NCBI RefSeq assembly: GCF_900091595.1 | Contig: NZ_FMCW01000006.1 | Span: 1 to 64,000, forward strand | Length of the DNA: 64,000 bases | Reading direction: 5' to 3' | DNA from: Micromonospora haikouensis | GTDB lineage: Bacteria > Actinomycetota > Actinomycetes > Mycobacteriales > Micromonosporaceae | Part shown: one piece after another, positions 22,265 through 31,093 of the stretch | Position numbering within the stretch: position 1 is the stretch's first letter | Layout: each line of letters begins with the position of its first letter | Position numbers and translations under genes: made by a program | Notes under the pieces: model-generated | Databases searched by the model: none | Told to the model about the DNA's origin: nothing | Seen by the model: only the letters and a program-made list of their open reading frames with translations

Positions 22265-25078
22265 TCAGCTCCCCTCGCCGAGCCGGAGCACCTCGCCGAG
22301 GCGCATGCGGCGGTTGTTCACCGTCTCCACGGTCACCGCGAGGGCCAGCGCCACCGCGCCGGCCGCCAGGACGGCCCCGACCAGCCCGGGCGAGAACGCG
22401 ACCCGGACCGGCTCGCCGCCGGTGAACGCGGCCAGCCCGAGCGCCGGGGTGAGCAGCAGGGGCAGCAGCGCCCCCGTGAGCGCGCCGGTGAGCAGCGCGG
22501 CGGCGACCAGGGGCGTCAGCTCCACCAGCAGCAGCCCCCGCCACTGCCGGCGGGACAGGCCGAGGGTGCGCAGCCGGGACAGCACCTGCGCCCGCGTCCG
22601 CGCACCGGCCAGCACCGCGAAGGCGACCGCCAGCAGACCGAACGCGGCACCCCCGGCCGCGCCCGCGGCGAACCCGAAGACGAGCAGGCCGTTCGCGCCG
22701 CCGCCGCCGAGCTGCTGGCGGGCGCCCCGCCAGGTGGTCACCTCGGCGCCGCGCGGGCGCTCCCCCGCCGCGAAGCTGCCGCCGGTCTGGTAGCGGCGCT
22801 GGCCCTCGTCGCCCGCCCGCCGCAGCGCCTCGACGTCGAACCCGTCGCCGGAGACCAGGAACGCCGTCGGCACCGGGCCGGACACGCCCGAACCGGGGGC
22901 GCCCGGCCCGGACGACACCGGACCAGGCGTGCCCAGGCCGGCCGACACCGGCTCGGGCAGCGCCTGCCAGGGCAGCACCACGAACCGGTCGACGTCGGGC
23001 GGGACCAGCGGGAAGCCCTCGGCCGTGGCGGCCACCCGGAACGGCTGGGCGTACCCCTGCAGGGTCACCAGGGCCGTCCCGTCGAGGCCCGCGCGGGCCA
23101 GCTCGGCGGCGAGCCCCGGGGAGACGAGCGCGGGCGCCGGCCCCGGCGACCGGCCCGCCCGCAGCACCGGCGGCACCGACACGTCCACTCCGGCGTCGCG
23201 CGCCGTCTCGGCCAGGCCCGGCCCGTCGACCAGCAGCACGGTGACGGCGGCGAGACCCGCGTCGACGCCCCGGGCGTCGGCGACGCGCAGCGCGCCCTCC
23301 CGCAGCACCGGGGTGCTGCGCCGCACGCCGGGCAACCGTTGCAGGGCCGTACCCGTGTCCGGGGCGAGCCGTTCCCCGTCGACCAGCGCCGACGCCGGCA
23401 CGGCCGTGGTGGCCGTCCGGTCCCGGCCGGCCTCGATGCCGCCCGCCACGACCCCGCAGAACGCGGCCGTGGCGACCGCGACCACGACGACCACCACCGG
23501 CCCGGTGGCGGCCGACCGGCTCGCCCCGGCCACCCCGAGGAACGTCACGCTGCCGCGCATGCGGGCCGCGACGCGGCCCAGCAGCCGCAGCGGCCAGGGG
23601 TAGAGCCGCAGCACGAGCACCGCGGCGGCGACGGCCAGCAGCACCGGCACCGAGACCAGCAGCGGATCGACCGAGCCGGGGCTGAGGCCCCGGCGGCGGA
23701 TCAGGAAGGTGGCCAGCACGGCGAGGGCGACGACGAGGAGTTCGAGGGTCAGCCGGCGGCCACCGGCGCGGCGGCCGGACAGGTCGCGTCGGCCGCCCGG
23801 CAGGGCCGAGGAGCCCAGCGTCGCCAGGGGCAGGGCCAGGGTGGCCAGCGCCGCCGCGACGAGGACCAGCCAGTCGGTCCCCGCCGTCCCCGCCGTGGAG
23901 CCGGGCAGCAGCCGGCCGAGCAGCCAGCCGAGCGCCGCGGCCGGCGGCACCACCAGTGCCGACTCGGCGAGGCTGCGCCGCGCCCCGCTGGTCGGTGCGC
24001 CGCCCCGGGCCACCAGCAGGGCGAACTCGGCCTCCCGGCGGCGAGCCGCCAGCCGGGCCGCGAGCACGATCAGCCCCGCCACGGTGGCGAACATCCCGGC
24101 GGCGATCACCGCGAGCAGCGTCCGGGCCGCGGAGACCGCGTCGAGGAACTGCCGCAACGGGACGTCCACGGCCTGGGTGACGCTCAGCCCGGCCGGGGGC
24201 GTGCGCTCCAGCCGCCGCACGCCGTCGATGACGGCACCCAGGTCGGCCACGCCCAGGTCGCCGAGGCGGTAGCGCCAGGAGAACCGGACCGGCACGCCGG
24301 TCGCGATCGCCGCGTCCAGGCCCGCGTCGCTGGTCAGCGCCACCATCTCGTACGGCTCCTCGTCGCCGGCCGGCTCGGTCACCCGCAGCGCCGACGGCAG
24401 GGTGTTCCAGATGCCGTCGGCGCTGCGCGCCGGCTCGAAGACGCCCACCACGAGCAGCGGCACCGGCTCGGCGCCGGCACCGCTGAACCGCAGCCGACTG
24501 CCCGCGCGGAGGTTCAGCTTGCGGGCCGTGTCGTCGGCCAGCGCGACCTCGACGGGCTGCCCCGCGCCCACCGCCTCCGCCGGCCAGCGTCCCTCGGTCA
24601 GGGTGGCCGCCCCGGTGACGCCGGGTGCCGCGCGGAGCCGGGTGACGACGAGATAGTTCTTCGCCGCGAGGTCGGGGCCGGTCAGCCGACCGAAGGCGGT
24701 CTCCGCGAGGAACCACCGGCTCTGCACCGCCTCCCGGACGGCCCCGGGCAGGCCCGCCTGGAGCGTGTCGAGTTCCCGGCCCCGGGTCGCGGTGACCGGC
24801 GCGACGACCCCGCCCCCACCGGCCGGCAGCTCGGCGGCGGTGAGGGTGAGGTCCCGCTCGGCGGCCGGCCGCTCGGCGACGTGTTCCCGCAGCCCCTGCT
24901 CGGCGAGCCGGTCGGCGGTACGCGGAACGCCGGTCACCAGCAGCGCGGCCACCAGCGCCAGCACCCCCAGCAGGACGAACTGCCCGGCGAACGCCCGCAC
25001 CCGGCGAACGACCCCCGCCAGCGCGGCCACGCCGCCGGACACCGCCGGCCGAGGCCCCTCGGTCCCACCCCTGGTCAT
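22265..25078 (-). CDS. FtsX-like ABC permease, second
   Basis: 937 residues; N-terminal helix (AFAGQFVLLGVLALVAALLVTG), a large outside domain, then helix groups near 305-420 and 460-560, another outside domain, and C-terminal helices (VFGFAAGAAGGAAFGLLAV to VGAVLAAGAVALALAVTVET). This is the duplicated FtsX/MacB permease layout. The start overlaps the stop of the first permease (ATGA). A Pro/Gly/Ser repeat (GTPGPVSSGPGAPGSG) lies in the second outside domain. It probably pairs with its neighbour to form an export or envelope-tension complex powered by the two ATPases. Confidence 0.9.
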   Translation of the reverse strand: MTRGGTEGPRPAVSGGVAALAGVVRRVRAFAGQFVLLGVLALVAALLVTGVPRTADRLAEQGLREHVAERPAAERDLTLTAAELPAGGGGVVAPVTATRGRELDTLQAGLPGAVREAVQSRWFLAETAFGRLTGPDLAAKNYLVVTRLRAAPGVTGAATLTEGRWPAEAVGAGQPVEVALADDTARKLNLRAGSRLRFSGAGAEPVPLLVVGVFEPARSADGIWNTLPSALRVTEPAGDEEPYEMVALTSDAGLDAAIATGVPVRFSWRYRLGDLGVADLGAVIDGVRRLERTPPAGLSVTQAVDVPLRQFLDAVSAARTLLAVIAAGMFATVAGLIVLAARLAARRREAEFALLVARGGAPTSGARRSLAESALVVPPAAALGWLLGRLLPGSTAGTAGTDWLVLVAAALATLALPLATLGSSALPGGRRDLSGRRAGGRRLTLELLVVALAVLATFLIRRRGLSPGSVDPLLVSVPVLLAVAAAVLVLRLYPWPLRLLGRVAARMRGSVTFLGVAGASRSAATGPVVVVVVAVATAAFCGVVAGGIEAGRDRTATTAVPASALVDGERLAPDTGTALQRLPGVRRSTPVLREGALRVADARGVDAGLAAVTVLLVDGPGLAETARDAGVDVSVPPVLRAGRSPGPAPALVSPGLAAELARAGLDGTALVTLQGYAQPFRVAATAEGFPLVPPDVDRFVVLPWQALPEPVSAGLGTPGPVSSGPGAPGSGVSGPVPTAFLVSGDGFDVEALRRAGDEGQRRYQTGGSFAAGERPRGAEVTTWRGARQQLGGGGANGLLVFGFAAGAAGGAAFGLLAVAFAVLAGARTRAQVLSRLRTLGLSRRQWRGLLLVELTPLVAAALLTGALTGALLPLLLTPALGLAAFTGGEPVRVAFSPGLVGAVLAAGAVALALAVTVETVNNRRMRLGEVLRLGEGS

Positions 25079-28000
25079 CGCTCTCCGCCGATCCGTAGTT
25101 GGGCCGCCGCGACGCGTTGACGGACGCCGGAGGCGATCGCCGTGCTGAACGCGAGCGCCGCGAGCAGCAGGCCGAGGGCGGTGCCGGCGACGGGCAGCCA
25201 GGGCAGCGCGAAGGCCGCCTCCGGCACCGGCCGGTCCGCCGACCGGGTGAGCACCACCAGCGGGGCCATGGTGGCGCCCACCCCGGCACCGACCAGCAAC
25301 CCGACGCCGACGCCGATGCCGGCCAGGAAGGTCTGCTCGGTGAGCAGGGCGCGGGCGAGCAGCCGCACCGGGGCGCCCAGGGTGTGCAGGACCGCGAGCT
25401 CGCCGATCCGTCGGCGCGCGGTGGCCCAGACGTCCACGCCCAGCCCGACCAGGGCGAGCAGGACGGAACCCGCCGCCGCCGCGAGCAGCCCCGTGCGCGT
25501 GCCGAGCCAGTACGGGTCGCGGCCGGCCTCCACCGCCGCCGCCCGCCGGTCCAGCACGGTCACCCCCGGCAGGTCGGCCGCCGCCCGCGCCGCCTCCGCG
25601 GACCCGCCGGTCCCGGTGCGGATCCACCACTCCGAGACCGGCCGGACGGTGCCCGTGGCCCGCAGCAGCCAGTCCGTGGCCGCCGGCAGGTCCAGCAGCA
25701 TGCCGCCGGCCGCCCCACCGCTGGCCGGCACCGCGTCGACCTCCCCGACCACCTCGACGGTGAGCGTCACCCCGGAGAGGACGACGTCCATCGTGTCGCC
25801 CCGGCCCACGCTCAGCGCCCGGGCCACCTGCGGCGTGATCAGCGCCGGGACCGGTGCGCCCGCGCCGGCCGGCACCACCGCGAAGCGGCTGGTCGGCTGC
25901 GTCGCGAACCGGCCGCCCGCGACGCGCGCCACCTTCCGGCCGGCGCGCAGCACGCCGTCGGCGAACCGGGCCGGCTCCGCGCTCTCCGGGTCGTCCAGCC
26001 GGGGCACCCAGTCGCCGGCCAGCGGCACCGGGCTGGTCGCGCCGCCCGCGTCCACCGTGCGCAGCCCGGTCACCTCCAGCCCGTAGCCGGAGCCGATCGC
26101 CGGCCCGGCGTCGACGTCGAATCCGGCCAGCCGGTAGGCCCGGCCGCCGTTGTCCGGCAGGTCCACGGCCACCGGCACGGGCCGTCCGTCGCTGCCCGCG
26201 CTGGCCAGGGGCAGCTTCCACGCGCCGCCGTCGGCGGTGGTGAGCAGGGCGGACACCCGCACCGGGTGCGGCCTGGCGGCATCGGTCACCGGGGTGGCGA
26301 CCGTGCCGGCGAGCCGGCGGGCGGCGGCGGGCAGCTCGACGCCGAGGGGGGCGGCCCGGCCGCGCACCTGCCGGTCGAAGAGCGCCCGGGGCGGCTCGCC
26401 GGCGAGCCGCTCGTCGAGCCGGACCACGTCGGGCGCCGCCGCCGCGTCGAGGCTCAGCACGCTCACCGGCAGGTCCTCGCGGCCCACCCGGATGTCGTCG
26501 CGCCAGGCCGGCACCGCCCGGTCCACGCCGGGCACGGCGGCGAGGCGGCCGGCCCGCTCGGCCGGCGCGGCCCCGGACCGCTCGACCAGCCGCAGGTCGG
26601 CCCCGACGGTGAAGTCCGCCTGGTCGAGGTGCGACCGTTCCCCCGTGGTCACCAACGACCAGGCCAGGGTGCTGCCGCCCACGGCGAGCGCGAGCAGCAG
26701 CACCGGGCCGGCGTGCGGCCGGCGGCCCGCCTGCCACATGCCCAGCGTCGCGGCCAGCCACGGCCGGCGGTCGACGAACCGTTCGGCGAGCCGGGCCGCC
26801 GGCGGCAGCAGGCGCAGCGCGACGACGGCACCGGCGAGCACCCCCAGCGTGGGCGCCGCCACCAGCAACGGGTCGACGCCGAGCCGGCCGTCGGCGCCGG
26901 CCAGCGGCGACGAGTACCGCCGCAGCTGCGTCCAGGCCAGCAGGGCCAGGCCGACCAGGGCCAGGTCGACGCCGATCCGCTGGGCCGCCGCGCCCCGGCC
27001 CGGCCGGGACCGGGCCGCCAGGTCGGCGACGTACGTGCCGGCGCGGCGCAGCGCCGGCAGCGCCATGGCCACCAGGCAGCCGGCCGCCGCGGCGGAGGCG
27101 ACCGCCCAGGTGAGGGTCGTGCCGCCGCGGGCGGTCAGCTCCGACCAGCCCTGGTCGCGGCCGATCCGACGCAGGGCCTCGGCGGCGAGCGGGGGGCCGA
27201 GCAGCGCGGCCGGCAGGACCACCAGGGCGGCCTCCCGCACGGCCAGCCCGGCGATCTGCCTCCTCGCCGCGCCCCGGGCGCGCAGCAGCGCCGTCTGCCC
27301 CCGACGGTCCTCGTTGAGCAGGGCCGCCACCAGGACCAGCGCGTACCCGCCGAGGACGAGGACGAGCAGCAGCGGGGTGAGCAGCGACGACCGGCCCACC
27401 AGGTCGGCGCGGGTCAGCCGGTCGATCAGCCGGTCCATGGTGGTGACGGTCTGGGCGGAGGAGCCGAGGCCGGTCGCCCCGGGCAGGTCGGCGACCTCCG
27501 TGGCGACGGCGCGGCGCACGGCGTCCAGCCGGCTCGGCCCGACCGCCGCCAGGTCGGGCTCGACCAGCCAGGCCGCCGAGGTGGTGCCGGGGAACGTCCG
27601 GTCGAAGTCGGCGGGGTCGAGCAGGAACGGCCCGTACGACGTCTCGGAGCCGGCCGCGACGGCGCCCGGCGCGAGTCGCCAGTACGACCCGGTGGGGTCC
27701 CGGGGCCGGAACAGGCCGACCACCTCGACCTCGCCGGCGCGCTCGGTGGCCCGGTCGCGCAGCGGCACCCGCTCGCCGACGGCGAGGCCGAGCACCGCGG
27801 CGACCCGCTCCGGCAGGAGCACCTGCGTCGGCACGGCCCCGCCCGTGGGCTGCCGCCCCGCCACCAGCTCGGCGTGCCCGGCCAGGTCCTCCAGGGTGGT
27901 CAGCTCGGCGAACACCGGGTCGTCGCCGGCCCGCGCGGCGCCGAGGTCACCGGTCAGCTCCCGCCCGGTGCCGTAGCGGGCCCCTCGCACCGCCACCGCC

Positions 28001-28266
28001 GCCCCGCCGAGCCCGGCGGCGAAGCGGTCGCGGACCGCCCGGTCCCGGGCGGCGAAGGCGGCCCGGTCGGGGCCGCCCGAGCCGCTGACCAGCAGGCTGC
28101 GTTCCTGGGCGGGCGACGCGGCGAGCACCGCCCGCGCTCCCGCGTCGACGGCCCGCCGGCTGTAGTCGGCCAGCCCGGTGACGAGGGCGACCGCCACCAG
28201 GGCCGCCACCAACGCGGCCGACAACAGCCCCCGGGCGGCCCACGCCCGCCTCCACACCAGCACCAT
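25075..28266 (-). CDS. FtsX-like ABC permease, first
   Basis: 1063 residues with the same double FtsX layout: an N-terminal helix (GLLSAALVAALVAVALVTG), an outside domain, helices with LLTPLLLVLVLGGYALVLVAAL, further helices up to LGVLAGAVVALRLL, a second outside domain and C-terminal helices around LLAAAAGSVLLALVGLGVDVW and LAGIGVGVGLLVGAGVG. It is the first gene of the exporter operon; GGGGAGG lies seven bases before the ATG. It is divergent from the L12-like membrane protein. The substrate cannot be told from sequence. Confidence 0.9.
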   Translation of the reverse strand: MVLVWRRAWAARGLLSAALVAALVAVALVTGLADYSRRAVDAGARAVLAASPAQERSLLVSGSGGPDRAAFAARDRAVRDRFAAGLGGAAVAVRGARYGTGRELTGDLGAARAGDDPVFAELTTLEDLAGHAELVAGRQPTGGAVPTQVLLPERVAAVLGLAVGERVPLRDRATERAGEVEVVGLFRPRDPTGSYWRLAPGAVAAGSETSYGPFLLDPADFDRTFPGTTSAAWLVEPDLAAVGPSRLDAVRRAVATEVADLPGATGLGSSAQTVTTMDRLIDRLTRADLVGRSSLLTPLLLVLVLGGYALVLVAALLNEDRRGQTALLRARGAARRQIAGLAVREAALVVLPAALLGPPLAAEALRRIGRDQGWSELTARGGTTLTWAVASAAAAGCLVAMALPALRRAGTYVADLAARSRPGRGAAAQRIGVDLALVGLALLAWTQLRRYSSPLAGADGRLGVDPLLVAAPTLGVLAGAVVALRLLPPAARLAERFVDRRPWLAATLGMWQAGRRPHAGPVLLLALAVGGSTLAWSLVTTGERSHLDQADFTVGADLRLVERSGAAPAERAGRLAAVPGVDRAVPAWRDDIRVGREDLPVSVLSLDAAAAPDVVRLDERLAGEPPRALFDRQVRGRAAPLGVELPAAARRLAGTVATPVTDAARPHPVRVSALLTTADGGAWKLPLASAGSDGRPVPVAVDLPDNGGRAYRLAGFDVDAGPAIGSGYGLEVTGLRTVDAGGATSPVPLAGDWVPRLDDPESAEPARFADGVLRAGRKVARVAGGRFATQPTSRFAVVPAGAGAPVPALITPQVARALSVGRGDTMDVVLSGVTLTVEVVGEVDAVPASGGAAGGMLLDLPAATDWLLRATGTVRPVSEWWIRTGTGGSAEAARAAADLPGVTVLDRRAAAVEAGRDPYWLGTRTGLLAAAAGSVLLALVGLGVDVWATARRRIGELAVLHTLGAPVRLLARALLTEQTFLAGIGVGVGLLVGAGVGATMAPLVVLTRSADRPVPEAAFALPWLPVAGTALGLLLAALAFSTAIASGVRQRVAAAQLRIGGER

Positions 28267-28430
28267 CGCGCCGCCTCCCCGGGCCCCCCGCGGAGCCGAC
28301 GGACACAGAGACCCACTGCGGGTACGGAAAGGTTCGCGCCCGTTATCCGACCGTTATGGCCCGGCGCTCACCGGCCGCCCGGTCCTGCCCCGGGGGGCGG
28401 GCCTGGCGGCGGCCTGCTTGGATGGCTGGC

Positions 28431-28727
28431 ATGGAGATCGCCCTCATCGTGCTGACGATCGGCGTCGTGCTGCTGCTGGGCGGCCAGCTCGCCGGCCCCC
28501 GGCGGGACCGGGTCACGGAGGCCCGGCTGGCCGAGATCGATCGCCGCCTCCAGCTCGTGATGGACCACCTCGGGGTGGTCGACCGGCGGCCGGAGCCGCC
28601 CGGGGTCCGCGAGTATCTGGCCCGGGGCCAGAAGATCCAGGCGATCAAGGCGTACCGGGAGGCGACGGGCGCGGACCTGCGCACGGCGAAGGAGGCCGTC
28701 GAGGCGATGATGGGCCCGATCAGCTGA
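28431..28727 (+). CDS. Membrane-anchored protein with ribosomal L12 C-terminal-like domain
   Basis: 98 residues: an N-terminal helix (IALIVLTIGVVLLLGGQLAG) would anchor it in the membrane; a short coiled stretch follows, and residues about 62-94 (REYLARGQKIQAIKAY, REATGADLRTAKEAVEAMM) match the bL12 C-terminal domain, which binds translation factors in ribosomes. Similar short proteins are found across actinobacteria with no known role. An ATG nine bases upstream in the same frame is an alternative start. Confidence 0.75.
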   Translation: MEIALIVLTIGVVLLLGGQLAGPRRDRVTEARLAEIDRRLQLVMDHLGVVDRRPEPPGVREYLARGQKIQAIKAYREATGADLRTAKEAVEAMMGPIS

Positions 28728-28754
28728 TTCCGCGTACGTCAGCTCTGCCCGCGG

Positions 28755-29783
28755 TCAGCGGGGCCGGTCGCGGTCCTTCGACGGCTGGACCCGCTTGGGC
28801 TCGCCGGGCATCTTCGGGTGGTCCGGCGGGTACGGCAGGTCGCCCTGCCCCGCCGCCGCGTCCCGGTCGGCCCACTCCAGCAGCGGGGTGATGTCCCACG
28901 CCGCGTCGTCGATGCCGGCGTGCGGGTCGCCCCGCTGCGCCAACCGGGCCGGGACGCTGCCCAGGTGCAGGTCGTCGGGGTCGACGTCGGGCAGCTCGTC
29001 CCAGGTGACCGGGGTGGACACGGTGGCCCGGGCGTTGGCCCGCAGCGAGTACGCGCAGGCGATCGTGCGGTCCCGGGCCATCTGGTTGTAGTCGACGAAG
29101 ACCCGCTCGCCCCGCTCCTCCTTCCACCAGGCGGTGGTGACCAGGTCGGGGCGGCGGCGCTCCAGCTCCCGGGCCAGCGCGATGGTGGCCCGGCGCACCT
29201 CGGTGAACGTCCACCGGGGCGCGATGCGCAGGTAGACGTGCACGCCCCGGCCCCCGGACGTCTTCGGCCAGCCGGTCGCGCCCAGCTCGTCGAGCAGGGC
29301 CCGCAGCTCGGTGGCGGCGGCGACCGCGTCGGCGAAGTCGGTGCCGGGCTGCGGGTCGAGGTCGACGCGCAGCTCGTCGGGGTGGTCGACGTGGCCGGCA
29401 CGCACCGGCCAGGGGTGGAACACGACGGTGCCCATCTGGGCCGCCCACGCCACGTGGGCGAGGTCGGCCGGGCACAGCTCGTCGGCCGTCCGGCCACTGG
29501 GGAAGGTGATCCGGGCGGTGGTCAGCCACGGCGGCACGCCCCGGGCCGGCACCCGCTTCTGGAAGAACGCCTCCCCGCCGATGCCGTCGGGAAAGCGTTG
29601 CAGCGTGGTCGGGCGGTCCCGCAGGGCGCGCATGATGCCGTCGCCGACCGCCAGGTAGTAGCCGAAGACGTCCGCCTTGGTGAAGCCCCGCTCCGGGAAG
29701 ATCACCCGGTCCGGGCTGCTCAGCCGTATGGTGTGCCCGGCCACCTCGACCTCGGCGGCCGGGGCCTTCGCGGTGCCTGCCAT
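28755..29783 (-). CDS. LigD-type polymerase domain protein (NHEJ primase-polymerase)
   Basis: 342 residues match the stand-alone LigD polymerase: DRVIFPERGFTKADVFGYY, EAFFQKRVP, VVFHPWPVRAGHVDHPDELRVDLDPQPG with the catalytic D-x-D, WPKTSGGRGVHVY, FVDYNQMARDRTIACAYSLRANARATVSTPVTWDEL. It is an archaeo-eukaryotic-primase-fold enzyme that fills gaps with ribonucleotides in end joining. The ATG at 29783 lies six bases after TATGGT, itself eight bases after CTGTCGGTG, so this start (not the one six codons upstream) is favoured. It shares this promoter type with the LigC-like ligase at 16564, a plausible partner. Confidence 0.93.
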   Translation of the reverse strand: MAGTAKAPAAEVEVAGHTIRLSSPDRVIFPERGFTKADVFGYYLAVGDGIMRALRDRPTTLQRFPDGIGGEAFFQKRVPARGVPPWLTTARITFPSGRTADELCPADLAHVAWAAQMGTVVFHPWPVRAGHVDHPDELRVDLDPQPGTDFADAVAAATELRALLDELGATGWPKTSGGRGVHVYLRIAPRWTFTEVRRATIALARELERRRPDLVTTAWWKEERGERVFVDYNQMARDRTIACAYSLRANARATVSTPVTWDELPDVDPDDLHLGSVPARLAQRGDPHAGIDDAAWDITPLLEWADRDAAAGQGDLPYPPDHPKMPGEPKRVQPSKDRDRPR

Positions 29784-29789
29784 CTGGCG

Positions 29790-29812
29790 ACCATATGCCA
29801 CGGCACCGACAG
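29790..29812 (-). promoter_or_regulatory. RecA-independent damage-type promoter of the LigD-type polymerase
   Basis: On the minus strand: CTGTCGGTG (29812-29804), eight bases, TATGGT (29795-29790), six bases, ATG. It fits TTGTCRGTG-N8-TANNNT with one mismatch at the first base. Confidence 0.72.
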
Positions 29813-29818
29813 CCGACG

Positions 29819-29824
29819 TACCGT
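29819..29824 (+). promoter_or_regulatory. -10 TACCGT of msrB, leaderless
   Basis: TACCGT ends six bases before the GTG at 29831. It lies back to back with the damage-type promoter of the polymerase gene. Confidence 0.6.
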
Positions 29825-29830
29825 TGCGGG

Positions 29831-30241
29831 GTGAGTCTTGACGAGAACGAACTGCCCCGCACCGAGGACGAGTGGCGGGTCCGGCTCAGCCCGGAGGAGT
29901 TCCGGGTGCTGCGTGAGGCGGGCACCGAGCGCCCGTGGACCGGCGAGTACGTGGACACCAAGACCCCCGGCGTCTACCGCTGCCGCGCCTGCGGGGCGCA
30001 GCTCTATCCCAGCGACACCAAGTTCGACTCGCACTGCGGCTGGCCCAGCTTCGACGACGCGATCCCGGGCGCGGTGAAGGAGATCGAGGACGACAGCCAC
30101 GGCATGCGGCGTACGGAGATCCGCTGCGCCCGCTGCGACAGCCACCTCGGGCACGTCTTCCGGGGCGAGGGCTTCACCCCGAAGGACACCCGGCACTGCG
30201 TCAATTCGATCTCGATCCGGCTGGAGCCGGCCCAGGGCTGA
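29831..30241 (+). CDS. msrB: Peptide methionine (R)-S-oxide reductase
   Basis: 136 residues, complete MsrB: zinc CxxC pairs (YRCRACG and IRCARCDSHLGH), the HCGWPSFDDAI substrate region, and the catalytic cysteine in RHCVNSISIRL (C123). It reduces methionine-R-sulfoxide in proteins with thioredoxin. The GTG start is supported by a leaderless -10. It is divergent from the polymerase gene with only 47 bases between the starts. Confidence 0.97.
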   Translation: MSLDENELPRTEDEWRVRLSPEEFRVLREAGTERPWTGEYVDTKTPGVYRCRACGAQLYPSDTKFDSHCGWPSFDDAIPGAVKEIEDDSHGMRRTEIRCARCDSHLGHVFRGEGFTPKDTRHCVNSISIRLEPAQG

Positions 30242-30265
30242 CGGGCGGCGGTCCGGTTCCGCCCG
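30242..30265. terminator. Hairpin between msrB and the CBM48 gene
   Basis: CGGGCGG / CCGCCCG, 7-bp stem with a 10-base loop, directly after the msrB stop. Confidence 0.45.
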
Positions 30266-30280
30266 ACGGCGCGCGCCACG

Positions 30281-30556
30281 TCAGACGAGCAGCACGCTGC
30301 CCTGCTCGTCGACCCCGTCGGCCGACTCGTCGTCGAGCCAGATCCCGCCGGTGGCGAGATAGCGGAACCGGTACGCCCCGGGCCGGAGCCGGACGGTCAC
30401 CGTACGGGTGCCGTCGCGCCGGGCGACCAGTTCGTGGCGGCCCGGCTCCCAGTCGTTGAAGGAGCCGACCACGCTCACCGGGCCGGCCGGCGCCTCGCGG
30501 GGCAGGCAGAAGGTGACCCGGGTCTGGTTGCCGAAGAGCCTGCTGCGCTTGATCAC
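30281..30556 (-). CDS. Small isoamylase N-terminal (CBM48/E-set) protein
   Basis: 91 residues form a single E-set domain: VTFCLPREAPAGPVSVVGSFNDWEPGRHEL, then TVTVRLRPGAYRFRYLATGGIWLDDESADG. The NDW and GxYxFRY pattern is that of the glycogen-binding domain of AMPK and branching enzymes. It has no catalytic part, so it may bind glycogen or act as an adaptor. GGAGG lies near the GTG start but only two bases away, so the exact start is open. Upstream is a spacer of 161 bases to the divergent Cys-rich gene. Confidence 0.8.
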   Translation of the reverse strand: MIKRSRLFGNQTRVTFCLPREAPAGPVSVVGSFNDWEPGRHELVARRDGTRTVTVRLRPGAYRFRYLATGGIWLDDESADGVDEQGSVLLV

Positions 30557-30717
30557 GTCGTCCTCCGGGGGTCGAGGCTTTCACCAGGCACAACGCTGGA
30601 CACGCCGACCCCGACACGCCGCCTGGGCGGCCCGGTTTCGGTCGTTTCGGCCGCCCGGTTCGGGCCGTTGTCGCACGCTGGGGGGACATCTGTCCTTTCG
30701 GCTACGGGGGTTCGGCG

Positions 30718-30978
30718 ATGGCGACGTGCGAGGTCTGCGGCAACGACTACTGGATGGCGTTCGAGGTGCGCACGGTCAGCGGCGACGTGCACACCTTCGA
30801 CTGCTTCGAGTGCGCGGCGCACCGGCTGGCCCCGATCTGCGAACACTGCCAGGTCAAGATCGTGGGCCACGGGGTCGAGGTGTCGGGGCGCTTCTTCTGC
30901 TGCGGCCACTGCGCCCGGCAGGAGGAGGGCGACCGGGGCGCGGAGATCCGCGACGCCGTCGGTGCCCGCCCCCGCTGA
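30718..30978 (+). CDS. Small Cys-rich zinc-ribbon-like protein
   Basis: 86 residues with nine cysteines in a regular pattern: CEVC at 4-7, FDCFEC, PICEHC and FFCCGHC. The pairs suggest two zinc sites or a metallothionein-like cluster; the family is common in actinobacteria as a conserved small protein without a proven role. It starts with ATG and ends three bases before the repeat element R2. No partner gene is obvious. Confidence 0.8.
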   Translation: MATCEVCGNDYWMAFEVRTVSGDVHTFDCFECAAHRLAPICEHCQVKIVGHGVEVSGRFFCCGHCARQEEGDRGAEIRDAVGARPR

Positions 30979-30981
30979 ATC

Positions 30982-31064
30982 GCAAGGAAGGGCCCCTTAT
31001 TAACACGGGTGTTAATAAGGGGCCCTTGCTCTACAGAATGCGTTAACAAGGGGCCCTTCCTTGC
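30982..31064 (-). repeat. Dispersed border element, compound copy R2
   Basis: This copy has three arms. On the plus strand a perfect stem AAGGGCCCCTTATTAACAC / GTGTTAATAAGGGGCCCTT is followed by a CTCTACAGAAT middle and a third arm GCGTTAACAAGGGGCCC ending TTCCTTGC. Both ends therefore read GCAAGGAAGGG outward. It begins 3 bases after the stop of the Cys-rich gene and ends 17 bases before the -10 of the next gene. Confidence 0.92.
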
Positions 31065-31081
31065 GCCGAGGGCGGGCGGCC

Positions 31082-31087
31082 TAGCAT
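31082..31087 (+). promoter_or_regulatory. -10 TAGCAT of the GNAT gene, leaderless
   Basis: TAGCAT ends six bases before the GTG at 31094, as in seven other genes of the window. Confidence 0.6.
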
Positions 31088-31093
31088 CGGCGG

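Noticed and set aside
21794..28455. Very long open frames on the plus strand opposite the ABC permeases (over 1100 codons each)
   Set aside because: Composition is Arg/Gly/Pro/His-rich without domains, and third-position GC fits the minus-strand genes. They are antisense shadows caused by high GC.
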